DNA of 64,000 bases from Rickettsiales bacterium Ac37b. Lineage in GTDB: Bacteria > Pseudomonadota > Alphaproteobacteria > Rickettsiales > Arcanibacteraceae. The translations under genes were made by a program, and so were the position numbers. This document shows positions 8,798 to 18,063 of this stretch, in pieces; within the stretch, counting starts at the first letter, position 1, and the number at the start of each line of letters is the position of its first letter. Location of the stretch: NCBI GenBank assembly GCA_000746585.2, contig CP009217.2, forward strand, positions 1,787,239 through 1,851,238. The letters are read 5' to 3'. The notes below the pieces were generated by a model that saw nothing but the letters and a program-made list of their open reading frames with translations, did not search any database and was not told the origin of the DNA.

Positions 8798-9730
8798 TAG
8801 TCAATTAAGTTGAGAATGGCATAGAGAAGCCATAATCAATAGCATCGCTAAGGTTATTAAAATTAGTAATGATAGGTTTGATTTTAGCTTTTAAATGAGC
8901 CCAATATTTTTCAATTGGGTTGAGATCAGGAGAGTAAGGTGGTAAGAATAAAAGTTTACAGCCTATATCTTCTATTAAATTCCTAGTTCTAGCTGACTTA
9001 TGGAACGTTGCATTATCAAGTATTACAACTTGACCAAATCTTAGTTCGGGCACCAAACACTGACTAACCCACTCGTTAAAAACTTCTGTATTACATGTGC
9101 CCTTGAAACACATTGGCGCAATAATTTTCTTCCCAACCTTACCTGCAATAAAGCTTTCTCAATCATGTTTTTTACCTGAGATATCACCATAAACTTTACT
9201 TCCTCTGAGACTGTATCCCCAAGAATAGTACAAATAGCTATCAATTCCACTCTCATCAATATAAACTATATCTTCCGCTTTATAGTTTGCGATAGCTGCC
9301 AAAAATAATTGCCGTTTTGCTTCATCCCGTTCACGATAGAGTGTGGTCTTTTTTTTCGTGTGATCCCCAAAGTCTTGAATGCCAAACAGATAGCAGCTGT
9401 AGACACATTAAAAACCTTTGCAAAATCAGATAATAGCCAATTGCTGTTTTTAGACACCTCGTTTAATAATTTGATTGGATCAAGCTTCTTCCATGGCTTA
9501 GCTGCTCGTGTGGCTGCTAAATTCCCGGATTTCGATCTCGATAACCATCTATAAATTGTTCTTTCACCTATGCCAAAAATTCTTGCAGCTTCTTCTCTGG
9601 TATAACCTTTATTAACATAGTGAATTACTTTTTTACGTAAATCTAAGGAATATGCCATTGCTTCTACTGTTTTGGGTTTATGAGCTTTTTAATATATCAT
9701 ATATCATGTCTTTATCAACTTAATTTACTA
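8798..9730 (-). mobile_element. IS630-type element, copy 2 (complete, 933 bp)
   Basis: The terminal repeats are TAGTCAATTAAGTTGA on the left and TAGTAAATTAAGTTGA on the right (read inward), flanked by TA at 8796-8797 and 9731-9732. It lies inside the LRR gene. It carries the same two variants as copy 1 (nonsense TGA in orfB, Pro instead of Leu near the end), so copies 1 and 2 form one sub-lineage. Confidence 0.95.
8805..9658 (-). pseudogene. IS630 transposase, copy 2, nonsense mutant
   Basis: The first frame (9658 to 9266, MAYSLDLRKKVIHYV) carries the helix-turn-helix (GYTREEAARIFGIGERTIYRW). The catalytic frame follows by -1 shift at an A8 run, but TGA at 9161-9159 replaces the Arg codon present in copies 3 and 4. 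The stop lies after the first catalytic Asp (VYIDESG) and before the second (VILDNATF), so the product should be inactive, yet the element has inserted here. Confidence 0.9.
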
Positions 9731-11769
9731 TACCTTAAGCTTAATACTGAATACTCTAGAACAATATCCTAACCTCATAATAAAAAATCATTTTCACAAA
9801 GAATTTATTAAAGAATGTCAAGTGTTAAAAAAGAACAAAGGTGATCCTACGTTTGATTTGAGCGCAGCAATAAGAAAGGTAGTATTTAATTTAGCAGAAA
9901 ATAATAGTATTGAAGAAATAAAATATATAATAACACATTCATCTGAATATCCATTTTTAATTAACACTGCTCAAAATGGTCATACAATAGAGGATTTTTA
10001 TACTAATTATCCTGAGATGTTAAAATTATTTTTTGAGCATGACTTAATTCCTAATGTAAAATATGATACGCATAAAATACAAAATATTCTTCGTAGTGAA
10101 CACTCTGTTCACGATTCTAACATAGTCAAAAAAGGAAATTTTATTACTCAAGAACTAAAAAATTTTACAAATTTAAGTAAAGAGGAGCTAGAAGTAAAAG
10201 CTGAGTATTATAAAAATAATTTATCTAATTTATTTAAGGAAGGTAATATCAATTTACTGGATTTAACAGAACAAGATATCAAAAGTGCATTAAAGAACAT
10301 TGAACCTACACTCACGCCAAGTCCTCATGAATTTGTTCAGATAATAAAAAATAAGGTGACAATGGTGCTAAACAATAATTATTTACATAAAGACTGTCAT
10401 AATAATTATGATACAATTTATGCTACTAAACCTCTACAATATAATTGGAGTGAAGGTAATGAAGCATATATTACCATTCCCGAATCTATTGGCTTAATAG
10501 TCTCATTGATTGATAAAATAAATATACCAAGAAGAGAAAAGCAAGAGTTATGTGTTACACTACTCAGAAATAATGCCGAATTTGTAGAAAATAATTTAAC
10601 TCTAATAAAATCTCTCTTGAAAAAAGATAATATTTCTGCAGAAAATTTAAAAATTTCTACACGATTACATGATTTACTTTCGGAATTAACAGAAGAAGAA
10701 ATAGCTACATTATTTTATCAGATAACCCAAAAAGATATAGAAGATATATGGAGAGAGCAACAAGAGTTTAAATTGGCTAAACAGATTTTTATAGCATCTA
10801 CTGCTTATGGTGAAGATAATAGTGCTTGCATACCTGGAGTTTGGATTCAAATTATTAATAGCGCTGAAGAAATTGATCCTAAGTTATTAGACAAATTTGC
10901 TGAATATATTGCAGAGATGCACGCAAAAGAAGCGCAAAAAGAAGCTATTAATGAAATTAATGTTATACCTATTGTAGAAGAAATGATTGATATATTTTAT
11001 ACAGATAAAGCACTCATGAAGATGGAGAAAAAAGAAAAAGAAGGCTTGATGGATATTTTAATAAATATGTTAAATATTTCTGAGCCTACTAAACTTACTT
11101 CCTCTGAACAAGTAGTTTTATCAATCATTAATCAATTTATTATAATACTTATTGAAAAACATTTACCTAATTATAAAGGAGAAATACCTACACTAGAAGA
11201 ATATAAGATAATTATTAACAAAATACCTGAAGCTAAGAAGACTTTGCCATTATACAATAAGCTAAATATAGAAAATCAAATTACTTCAAATCAATCTATG
11301 AATGAAAATCAACCACCTCAAAACATATCAAGTAATAAACGTCAAATAGATAATACTTCTGATTCTTCATCGCATATAAATAAATTAAAAAAACTTAATA
11401 ATATAGAAAATCCAATATCAACTTCTAGTAATAATATACCTGATAAATTAAACTTTACTGAAATGGCTACAAGATCTAGATCCCCTTCTCCTGAAGCTGG
11501 TCCATCATGGAGCAGATAATGAATATACCACTAACGATGGCTTATAATGATGCTTTAATATTACCATTTTAGGCAAGCAAGGTTATTTTAGCAGAAGCAT
11601 CGCCTAATTAAAGCACATATGTTTAATTATATACTATGGGTTTTTAGCACCCCAGCTATCTACATATTAAACTCTAAATAAATAATTTGTTTAGAGTTTA
11701 CTAATTATTCTTAATACTATATATTAAAAATTTATTTATAAAATATTAATGTATTAAAGGAAAAGTTTT

Positions 11770-12090
11770 ATGTCAAACATTTTTACATGTGGTAGCTCAA
11801 AAGATACTTTCAAAAAATTCTCTATACTCAATATGGCATCACAATCTATGACAATTACAGATAAGATATATACGCAGGAAGAGATCAAATTCAATTCTGT
11901 AACCTTACATATAGCTGATAGTATAATTAACTCAGAAAAAGCAATTATAATCAAAGCAGAACATTTTACGTGTGAAAATAGCATTATTCAAGCTCAAGAC
12001 ATATATATCTCTGATAATCATAATATAGCAGATTTTCATACCTGTAGCTTTGTAGGTAATATTCATAATAATATAGCTGAGCTTAGCTAA
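11770..12090 (+). CDS. Small uncharacterised protein with beta-solenoid-like sequence
   Basis: The 106-residue protein starts at ATG 11770 with AAAGGAAAAG just upstream. Its sequence alternates short hydrophobic strands with polar turns (IKFNSVTLHIADSIINSEKA, IIIKAEHFTCENSIIQAQDI), a pattern seen in single-stranded beta-helix proteins and loosely like the rungs of the CdiA-like proteins in this window. It has three Cys residues and no signal peptide. No family is recognised. It stands alone between the LRR gene and a nested MITE. Confidence 0.5.
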   Translation: MSNIFTCGSSKDTFKKFSILNMASQSMTITDKIYTQEEIKFNSVTLHIADSIINSEKAIIIKAEHFTCENSIIQAQDIYISDNHNIADFHTCSFVGNIHNNIAELS

Positions 12091-12124
12091 CATAATATAG
12101 ATGAAATTGACTAACAATTTTACC

Positions 12125-12340
12125 TATAGTAAATTGATTTGAACTTGCGGACATAGTTAGCTCAAAGCTCTCCTAGTATAGTAGTTTTAAATGGAGATGA
12201 CACTCGGAATGAGGAGCCTACGCCTACTAATTGCTAGGAGAGCGACGAATGACTACATATGCATCTTCATTTGAGACTACTATATTTGTAATTTTCGCTC
12301 TATTCTTAGCCTAGTCCCAAATACAATTTAATTTACTATA
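12125..12340. mobile_element. MITE family A, carrying a nested MITE
   Basis: The outer element starts TATAGTAAATTGATTTGAAC and ends with the inverse AATTTAATTTACTATA. With 12177-12284 removed, the remaining outer halves align with the element at 15195-15298 read in reverse (shared AGTTAGCTCAAAGCTCT and CGCTCTAT..TAG.C..GTCCC). The rest of the gap to terC (12341-12535) is AT-rich with one palindrome. Confidence 0.72.
12177..12284. mobile_element. MITE family C, inserted inside a family A MITE
   Basis: It has terminal inverted repeats TATAGTAGTTTTAAATGGAG and, inverted, CTTCATTTGAGACTACTATA, bounded by TA dinucleotides. The core GAGGAGCCTACGCCTACTAA is shared with the element at 841-943. It splits the outer element exactly at a TA, the target duplicated by IS630/Tc1-type transposases. 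Confidence 0.7.
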
Positions 12341-12440
12341 GTTCTATATATACTCATAATAACTTGCAGTATTGATTTAAATTATGGACAGACATAATTT
12401 GTTTCTGCTCCGATACATATAATTTACTTAAACTGATCTT

Positions 12441-12465
12441 TATAATTTTATTAAATAAAATTATA
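12441..12465. repeat. Perfect AT-rich palindrome upstream of terC
   Basis: TATAATTTTATT, one A, then AATAAAATTATA: 12-bp arms with a one-base centre, about 70 bp upstream of the terC start. It could bind a dimeric regulator or form a weak hairpin. The base composition makes chance formation more likely than usual. Confidence 0.35.
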
Positions 12466-12535
12466 AAATCTTTCTGGACAAACAGATAAAAAACTATAGA
12501 ATGACGAAGCTTGTGCTAAGTCATAAATTAGTGAA

Positions 12536-13267
12536 ATGGAATTATTATTTACTTTTGAAAATTTGTTGAATTTATTTATTTTAACCGGACTTGAAATAGT
12601 ACTCGGTATAGATAACGTCATATTTATAGCTCTACTTGTTCAATCCTTAAATGAAAAAGATCGCTTTAAAGTTAGGTTTATCGGTCTAAGCCTAGCGTTA
12701 ATATTACGTGTATTAATGTTGATGAGTGCCTCAAAAATTATTACGCTAACGCAACCATTGTTCACATTCTTTCATTATGAATTTTCTGGTAAGTCTTTAC
12801 TCTTAATTTTTGGGGGTTTATTTCTTATTATTAAACCATTATTAGAATTTATTACTTTATTTCAAGAAAAAGGACAGACTGTTCCTCATATGGATAATAC
12901 TCCACGATCTTTCTGGCACGCAATTTTTCAAGTAATTTTGATTGATTTTATTTTATCATTTGATTCTGTCATTACTGCTGTTGGTATGTCTAACCATTTA
13001 CCTATTATCGTTACTGCCGTGGTCATTGCTATGATAGTGATGATTGTGTCTTCAAAAGCAGTTAGCGATTTTATATATAAATACCAAAATATCAAAATCA
13101 TGGCTCTAGCCTTTATTATGTTACTCGGAGTATTTTTAGTAGCGAATGGTTTCAACATATATATACCAAAAGGATACTTATATTTTTCTATGATGTTTTC
13201 TGTTGGTATTGAAACTATTTCAATATTATTAAATAAAAAGACTAAAATAACTAATAATATATTATAG
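12536..13267 (+). CDS. TerC-family integral membrane protein
   Basis: The 243-residue polytopic membrane protein has two diagnostic acidic motifs in membrane segments: EIVLGIDNVIFIA (about residues 20-32) and DFILSFDSVITAVGM (about 138-152), the internal repeat typical of TerC. TerC proteins are linked to metal (manganese) export and to metalation of exported enzymes. It starts at ATG 12536. It ends 7 bp before secF, so the two are probably co-transcribed, a link to membrane protein export that fits recent views of TerC function. Confidence 0.85.
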   Translation: MELLFTFENLLNLFILTGLEIVLGIDNVIFIALLVQSLNEKDRFKVRFIGLSLALILRVLMLMSASKIITLTQPLFTFFHYEFSGKSLLLIFGGLFLIIKPLLEFITLFQEKGQTVPHMDNTPRSFWHAIFQVILIDFILSFDSVITAVGMSNHLPIIVTAVVIAMIVMIVSSKAVSDFIYKYQNIKIMALAFIMLLGVFLVANGFNIYIPKGYLYFSMMFSVGIETISILLNKKTKITNNIL

Positions 13268-13274
13268 AAAATTT

Positions 13275-14183
13275 ATGAAAATACCTGCAATAAGATTTAT
13301 ATCTGATAATACTAATATTGATTTCATGCAAAAGCGTTATATCAGTTTTATATTTACAGCTATTTTAATTATCTTATCTATCTTATCTATCGCTACTAAA
13401 GGATTAAATTATGGTATAGATTTTTCTGGAGGAGTATTAATAGAAGCTAGAATACAACCTGCCCCTGATTTAACAAAATTAAGGAATATATTAAATAATT
13501 TAAATATTGGAGAAATTTCTCTTCAAAACTTTAGCAACGATAATAGTTATATTATGATTAGACTTGCTAAAAATATTAATAATCATTCACAACAACAAGA
13601 TATAGAATTAATAAAATCTGCGATTACAAGCCATTTTCCAGGAAAAATAGAGTATAGGAAAATAGATTATGTTGGCCCTCAAGTTGGGCAGGAATTAACT
13701 AGAAATGGTATTTATGCTATTTTACTATCATTTTTATCTATTATGCTGTATATATGGGTTAGATTTGAATGGCAATATGGTATAGGACTTATTATAGCGC
13801 TTATACATGATGCAATCGTTGCCATCGGTTTCATGAGTTTTGCAGGACTTGAATGTAATCTTACATCTGTTGCTGCTATCTTGACTATAATTGGTTATTC
13901 AGTTAATGATTCTGTTGTAATTTATGACCGTATTAGAGAAAATATACGTAAATATCGTAAATTATCAATCAGCGAATTAATTAACATGAGTATAAACAAT
14001 ACTTTATCACGTACTATACTTACTGTTTTAACAACCCTCCTTGCTACAATAGCATTAATATTTTTTGGAGGTGAATCGATTAGGAGTTTTAGTCTGGTAG
14101 TATTTTTTGGTATAATCATAGGTACTTATTCTTCAATTTTTGTTTCTGCACCTATACTTATTCACTTAAATTTAAAAAGATAA
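13275..14183 (+). CDS. secF: Protein translocase subunit SecF
   Basis: The 302-residue protein is a SecF of normal length. An N-terminal membrane helix (residues 20-41) is followed by the GIDFSGGVLIEAR motif, a periplasmic domain, and five C-terminal helices including YVGPQVGQELTRNGIYAI and the VNDSVVIYDRIREN motif. SecF works with SecD and YajC, using the proton motive force to help pull preproteins through SecYEG. secD is not in the window, as in other alphaproteobacteria where it can be separate. It lies directly downstream of terC. Confidence 0.96.
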   Translation: MKIPAIRFISDNTNIDFMQKRYISFIFTAILIILSILSIATKGLNYGIDFSGGVLIEARIQPAPDLTKLRNILNNLNIGEISLQNFSNDNSYIMIRLAKNINNHSQQQDIELIKSAITSHFPGKIEYRKIDYVGPQVGQELTRNGIYAILLSFLSIMLYIWVRFEWQYGIGLIIALIHDAIVAIGFMSFAGLECNLTSVAAILTIIGYSVNDSVVIYDRIRENIRKYRKLSISELINMSINNTLSRTILTVLTTLLATIALIFFGGESIRSFSLVVFFGIIIGTYSSIFVSAPILIHLNLKR

Positions 14184-14203
14184 CTGTAACTTGGAGAAAA
14201 ATT

Positions 14204-15085
14204 TTGTCAAAAGCGGGATATATGGTACATGATGTAGCAAAACATAGTATATATGGTATTATATGGATATTAGTAAATAATTTAAATCTATCCATTCAAA
14301 GTGCCACAATTAAAGAATTATGTTCTAGTTTAAGTAGCGCTCAAATCGTCTTTTTATATAAGTTTGTAGTTTGGGTATGTTTATTTATATGGGTAGCTTT
14401 TACTGGATTTTATCAACTCAAAACTAGTAAAATTAAACTATATTTTATACGTTCTTTTTTAAGCATTGCTGCAGCTCTTATATATGTAAAATCGTTACAA
14501 TACATGCCTCTTGCGAATGCTGTAGCTATAGGGTTTACTGAACCATTATTTGTAACATTAATTGCAGTAATTTTCTTAAAAGAATTCTTAAATGTTAACG
14601 GCATTATTGCCCTTATCATAGGTTTTATAGGAGCAATTATTACTCTGCGCCCTGGAGCACATAATTTTAACATTTATTCTTTATGGGTACTTGGAGCCGC
14701 TATAATTTGGTCATTTGACAATTTAGCAGTAAAGTTACTAGGTAGAACAGAAAAATCTGTCCAATATCTATTTTATATTTCGTTATTTGCAACATTATTA
14801 TCCGCACCAATTGCAATCAAAGAATGGAAACCTTTAGAATTATGGCATTTACCTTGGATTCTAGTATTAGCTTCTTTTTATTTTATACACTTAATTGCTG
14901 TGTTTAAGGCATTTCAGTATGCAAATTTATCTGTTTTAGCACCATTTGATTTTAGCCGTATATTATTTAGTACAATAATTGGTACAGTATGGTTTGGTGA
15001 TCAAATCGATATATGGAGTATTACAGGAACAATGATTATTACCATGAGCTCTGCTTATATTATTTGGAAAAAAGAACATAAATAA
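14204..15085 (+). CDS. DMT/EamA-family carrier, possibly S-adenosylmethionine importer
   Basis: The 293-residue membrane protein has ten predicted helices in two EamA repeats. Motifs include LPLANAVAIGFTEPLFV-like sequence in the first repeat and ILVLASFYFIHLIAVFKAFQ in the second. The overall pattern (ELCSSLSSAQIVFLYKF near the start) resembles the rickettsial carrier shown to import S-adenosylmethionine, but substrate cannot be read from sequence. I keep the TTG start at 14204 because GGAG (14193-14196) is well placed; ATG 14222 is an alternative. It follows secF by 20 bp and may share its transcript. Confidence 0.8.
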   Translation: MSKAGYMVHDVAKHSIYGIIWILVNNLNLSIQSATIKELCSSLSSAQIVFLYKFVVWVCLFIWVAFTGFYQLKTSKIKLYFIRSFLSIAAALIYVKSLQYMPLANAVAIGFTEPLFVTLIAVIFLKEFLNVNGIIALIIGFIGAIITLRPGAHNFNIYSLWVLGAAIIWSFDNLAVKLLGRTEKSVQYLFYISLFATLLSAPIAIKEWKPLELWHLPWILVLASFYFIHLIAVFKAFQYANLSVLAPFDFSRILFSTIIGTVWFGDQIDIWSITGTMIITMSSAYIIWKKEHK

Positions 15086-15100
15086 TTAAGGAACATTGGT

Positions 15101-15194
15101 TATAGTTTTTTCAGCCTCCTTAGCAAATAGGAATGATGAGCAAAACTTACTTTTTGTTAGGTTAGCGAAGAGTGGCGCATATGCTAGAACTATA
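15101..15194. mobile_element. MITE family B
   Basis: It begins TATAGTTTTTTCAGC and ends AGAACTATA. It matches the reverse complement of 21977-22082 along its length, including ACTTACTTTTTGTTAGGTTAG against ACCTACTTTTTGTTAGGTTGG. It abuts the family A element at 15195 with no spacer. It does not share the TAGTAAATTAAG end of IS630. Confidence 0.62.
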
Positions 15195-15298
15195 TATAGT
15201 AAATTAAGTTGTATTTGGGACGAGGAGCGATAGAGCGAAACTAAATAGTAGAAGAGCTTTGAGCTAACTGTGTCCCGAATGTAAATAAATCTACTATA
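15195..15298. mobile_element. MITE family A, about 104 bp
   Basis: It begins TATAGTAAATTAAGTTG, identical to the outer 17 bases of the IS630 left end, and ends with an inverse GTAAATAAATCTACTATA. The core contains AGAAGAGCTTTGAGCTAACTG. It encodes nothing and sits with a family B MITE in the 380-bp gap between the EamA gene and the ankyrin gene. Confidence 0.75.
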
Positions 15299-16572
15299 GT
15301 ATTGTATTGAGTAGTATCATCTTAAATTAGTAGAAAATATTTTTGCTGAATTTTGATATTAGACATTAAAAATATTTCAATTAATATTGCTAATATAATG
15401 TATATAATACTGATCATATACATTATATTAAGGTTTTTATTATTTATTTATGTATGCACTAATATCACCCCCCCCGCATAATTAAATTAGTCAATTCCTC
15501 TACACTACTCTCTCTATTTACCCTTTCAACAAATGACACCCCACCATTAGAACGTAATGATGAGCTCCTAACTGGAAGCTTCGGTTTAGTTTTTACCTTA
15601 TCATTATTTGCTTGCTCATCCGTTAACTGCATCATAGGCTTTATAGCTATTGTTGGTTTCCCTACTTTTTTTACCTGCACTCTTTTAACAAATGATCCTT
15701 GATGATTAGAACGGAATGATGAACTCTTATTTTCCTGTACTTTTTCAACAAATGATACCTGATCATTAGAACGTAATGATGAACTCCTAACTGGAATATT
15801 CGGTTTAGTAGCTTCTCCCTTCTGATTACTTGCCTGAACGTGTAACGATTCTGTCCTTTTAACTCCTATTCTGTTTTGTTTATTATTATCTCTAAGATTG
15901 TTGTTCTTATCACAAGCTTTTTCCAAATGATTTTTTAATAAAGATACTAAATCCTGATTCGCGTAATCCAAGGCAGTCTTTCCATGTGTATCTTTTAAAT
16001 TCACCTCAGCACCTCGAGACAAGAGAAATTTTACATTTTCTTTTGAACCATTACATACAGCATAATGTAGTGCTGTTCTACCTTCACGATCTTGAATATT
16101 AATAAAAGATTTTTGTTCTTTTGATAATTTATCCCGGTTTTTAGTAATGAAGATTAACATTTTTGTTGGTTCTGGCAATAAGTTACGCATCACCTCTAAA
16201 TGCCCATTTTTAGCAGCATAATGCAAAGGAGTACGATTTATATTATCTGGAATATCCAGTTTTGCTTTATGTTCTTTTAATAATCGTATTATTTTAACAT
16301 TACCGTTTGCAGCTGCCCAGTGCATTGCTGATTTACCTTCATGGTCTTGATAATTAATTTTTGTTTCTGGTAAGGTTAATAACCAATTAACCATTTGAAC
16401 ATGGCCATTTCTAGATGCTAAATGTAAATAATGTATACCTACCCCATTTGTACATTTAATATTTACTCTGTATTTATCATATAAAAGTTTACTCATCTGC
16501 TCATAACCATTACCTATTGAATAATGGAAAGGCGTCATACTATCCTTATTCTGTACATTTATTTTAGCACCC

Positions 16573-16748
16573 TGCTTACACAAATATTTCATAACTTCTA
16601 TGTGATTATTATTAACAGCAATATGTAATGGAGTATTACCATGATTATTTTGCGCATCTTTGCTTACACAAATATTTCATAACTTCTATGTGATTATTAT
16701 TAACAGCAATATGTAATGGAGTATTACCATGATTATTTTGCGCATCTT
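16573..16748. repeat. 88-bp perfect tandem duplication inside the ankyrin gene
   Basis: Two identical 88-bp units start at 16573 and 16661, with a further 8 bases of a third start (TGCTTACA at 16749). Since 88 is not a multiple of three, the second unit shifts the reading frame. Perfect identity indicates a very recent event or ongoing expansion and contraction. Confidence 0.92.
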
Positions 16749-16970
16749 TGCTTACATCTTGCCTACATAGATACTCTACAATTCTTAGACGGTTATTATT
16801 AGCAGCAAGATGTAGTGGTGTTATACCATCCTTATCTTGTGCATTTTTTACTGCACCTTGTTCACATAAATACTTCACTATTTCTTTATTACCAGAGGCA
16901 GCAGCAAGATGTAGTGGTGTTATACCATCCTTATCTTGTGCATTTATATTAGCTCCTTGCTCAACTAAAA

Positions 16971-17094
16971 ATTGAATTATTTTTATATTCTTCAAAGAAA
17001 GAGCATAATGCAAAGCTGTCTTCTTTTCATGAATTGAATTATTTTTATATTCTTCAAAGAAAGAGCATAATGCAAAGCTGTCTTCTTTTCATGA
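16971..17094. repeat. 62-bp perfect tandem duplication inside the ankyrin gene
   Basis: Units 16971-17032 and 17033-17094 are identical. The extra 62 bp shifts the frame. The two duplications together add 150 bp, a multiple of three, so the frame before the first and after the second is the same, but the segment between them is out of phase with the start. Confidence 0.92.
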
Positions 17095-17782
17095 TCCGTG
17101 GTATTGATATACTTTATTTGTAAGTCTTGTATTTGATCTTTTGCCTCTATACTTTCTTTTGCAACTTTATCAACATTTGGAAGTAAAACTTTTACAATAT
17201 CTAAATTACTTTTAGTCACAGCATGATGTAGAGGCGTCATACCATTATTATCCTGTACATTTTTCTCTACACCTTGCTCACATAGATACTCTACTATTTC
17301 TTTCTTATTATAAATAATAGAAATATGTAATATTGTTTTACCTTGCTCATCTTTAATTTCAGCTGATACACCCTTGGAGCGTAAATATTGAATTTTCTTT
17401 AAATCTCCACACTTAGCTGCTTCATGCATTTTTTTGCGTGAGGAATAATGATTATCTTCCATAAGATTTAAAAAATTTTTAGTGTCTATCTCAGTGTATT
17501 TGTTACATATCTTAACTATTTCACCAACATTAGACAACTTAATTCCGGAATTTTTCATTTTGTACCTTATAGTTATTTTAATAATATAAACTTATATAAA
17601 TTTAATAATTTATACACAAAATATATAATAAAATATTCATATTTTCAAATTTAAAATATTAATTTTATAACTATTAATATTAAATAAAATTACTAATGAA
17701 AAACAATATATTATTAAAGTGGTAGAAAAAAATGACAAAACTTATAGAGAAAATACAGAGATAAAGAAAACAAGCTGCAAAT

Positions 17783-17896
17783 TATAGTAAATTAAGTAGT
17801 ATGTGAGAGTAGGCTAAGAATAAAGCAAAGCCTACAAAAATAGTAAAAGAGCTTTGAGCTATAACCGAGTCCGCAAGTCCAAATCAATTTACTGTG
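17783..17896. mobile_element. MITE family A, right end mutated
   Basis: It begins TATAGTAAATTAAGTAG and contains AAAGCCTAC and AAGAGCTTTGAGCTA as in the other copies. The right end is TCCAAATCAATTTACTGTG instead of TACTATA. It lies in the 505-bp gap between the ankyrin gene and the lipoprotein pair; the remaining gap sequence is AT-rich with no gene that I can support. Confidence 0.65.
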
Positions 17897-18063
17897 CACT
17901 GTTCACAATATTTTTAGATAAGATTCTGAAAATAATTTTAGGGTATATAAGTGAGTTTTTGCAGCTAATATTAGTAATATTAGCAAAAAAATTACCGAAA
18001 TATAGCATAAAATTAGATCAAAAGATTGCTGATAAAAGCTTTATTAATAGGTACCATTAACCA

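Larger units (their letters stand above)
7799..11519 (+). pseudogene. Large leucine-rich-repeat protein, broken by a frameshift and by IS630
   Basis: Three open pieces belong to one gene. Piece 1 (7799-8194) and piece 2 (frame of 8326-8808, open from about 8185) are joined if an A is added to the A5 run at 8182-8186, giving SKNLLSLDLSECSITDDGL. Piece 2 continues into piece 3 (frame of 9822-11519) if the 933-bp IS630 copy 2 and one TA are removed (SQITLSLILNTLEQYPNL). The restored protein is about 928 residues: an N-terminal solenoid of at least nine cysteine-type LRRs (LxxLDLSGCSITDxGL, as in AMN1/F-box proteins), then about 560 helical residues of no known family, ending in a Ser/Pro-rich tail (SRSPSPEAGPSWSR). 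The architecture suggests a host-directed effector; its target is unknown. Confidence 0.85.
15465..17558 (-). pseudogene. Ankyrin-repeat protein, broken by two tandem duplications
   Basis: Three open pieces (17558-16992, 17013-16645, 16592-15465) form one gene. A perfect 62-bp duplication (16971-17094) throws the reading off after HYALSLKNIKIIQF, and a perfect 88-bp duplication (16573-16748) does so again after EVMKYLCKQ. With one unit removed at each place the frame is continuous: 647 residues. There are about ten ankyrin repeats (DGITPLHLAAASGNKEIVKY type) over residues 50-420. The Ser-rich C-terminal tail repeats a PVRSSSLRSN..SFVE motif about three times. The last codons contain a G8 run. 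Ankyrin proteins of intracellular bacteria are often secreted host-protein binders; no secretion signal is evident here. Confidence 0.88.

Noticed and set aside
9309..9554. 81-codon frame on the plus strand inside IS630 copy 2 (same in copies 3 and 4, opposite strand)
   Set aside because: It is the antisense of the transposase helix-turn-helix region, repeats with every IS copy and has no ribosome site or motif.
15600..15800. CRISPR-like repeats in the ankyrin C-terminus
   Set aside because: The repeats are imperfect coding repeats (PVRSSSLRSN motif) with unequal spacing and remain in frame; no cas genes are present.
16573..17094. Programmed frameshifting to explain the broken ankyrin frames
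   Set aside because: Each frame change coincides with an exact duplication, which explains it without slippery signals.
17854..18060. 68-codon plus-strand frame after the ankyrin gene
   Set aside because: It begins inside a MITE, has a low-complexity composition typical of AT-rich gaps and no family resemblance.
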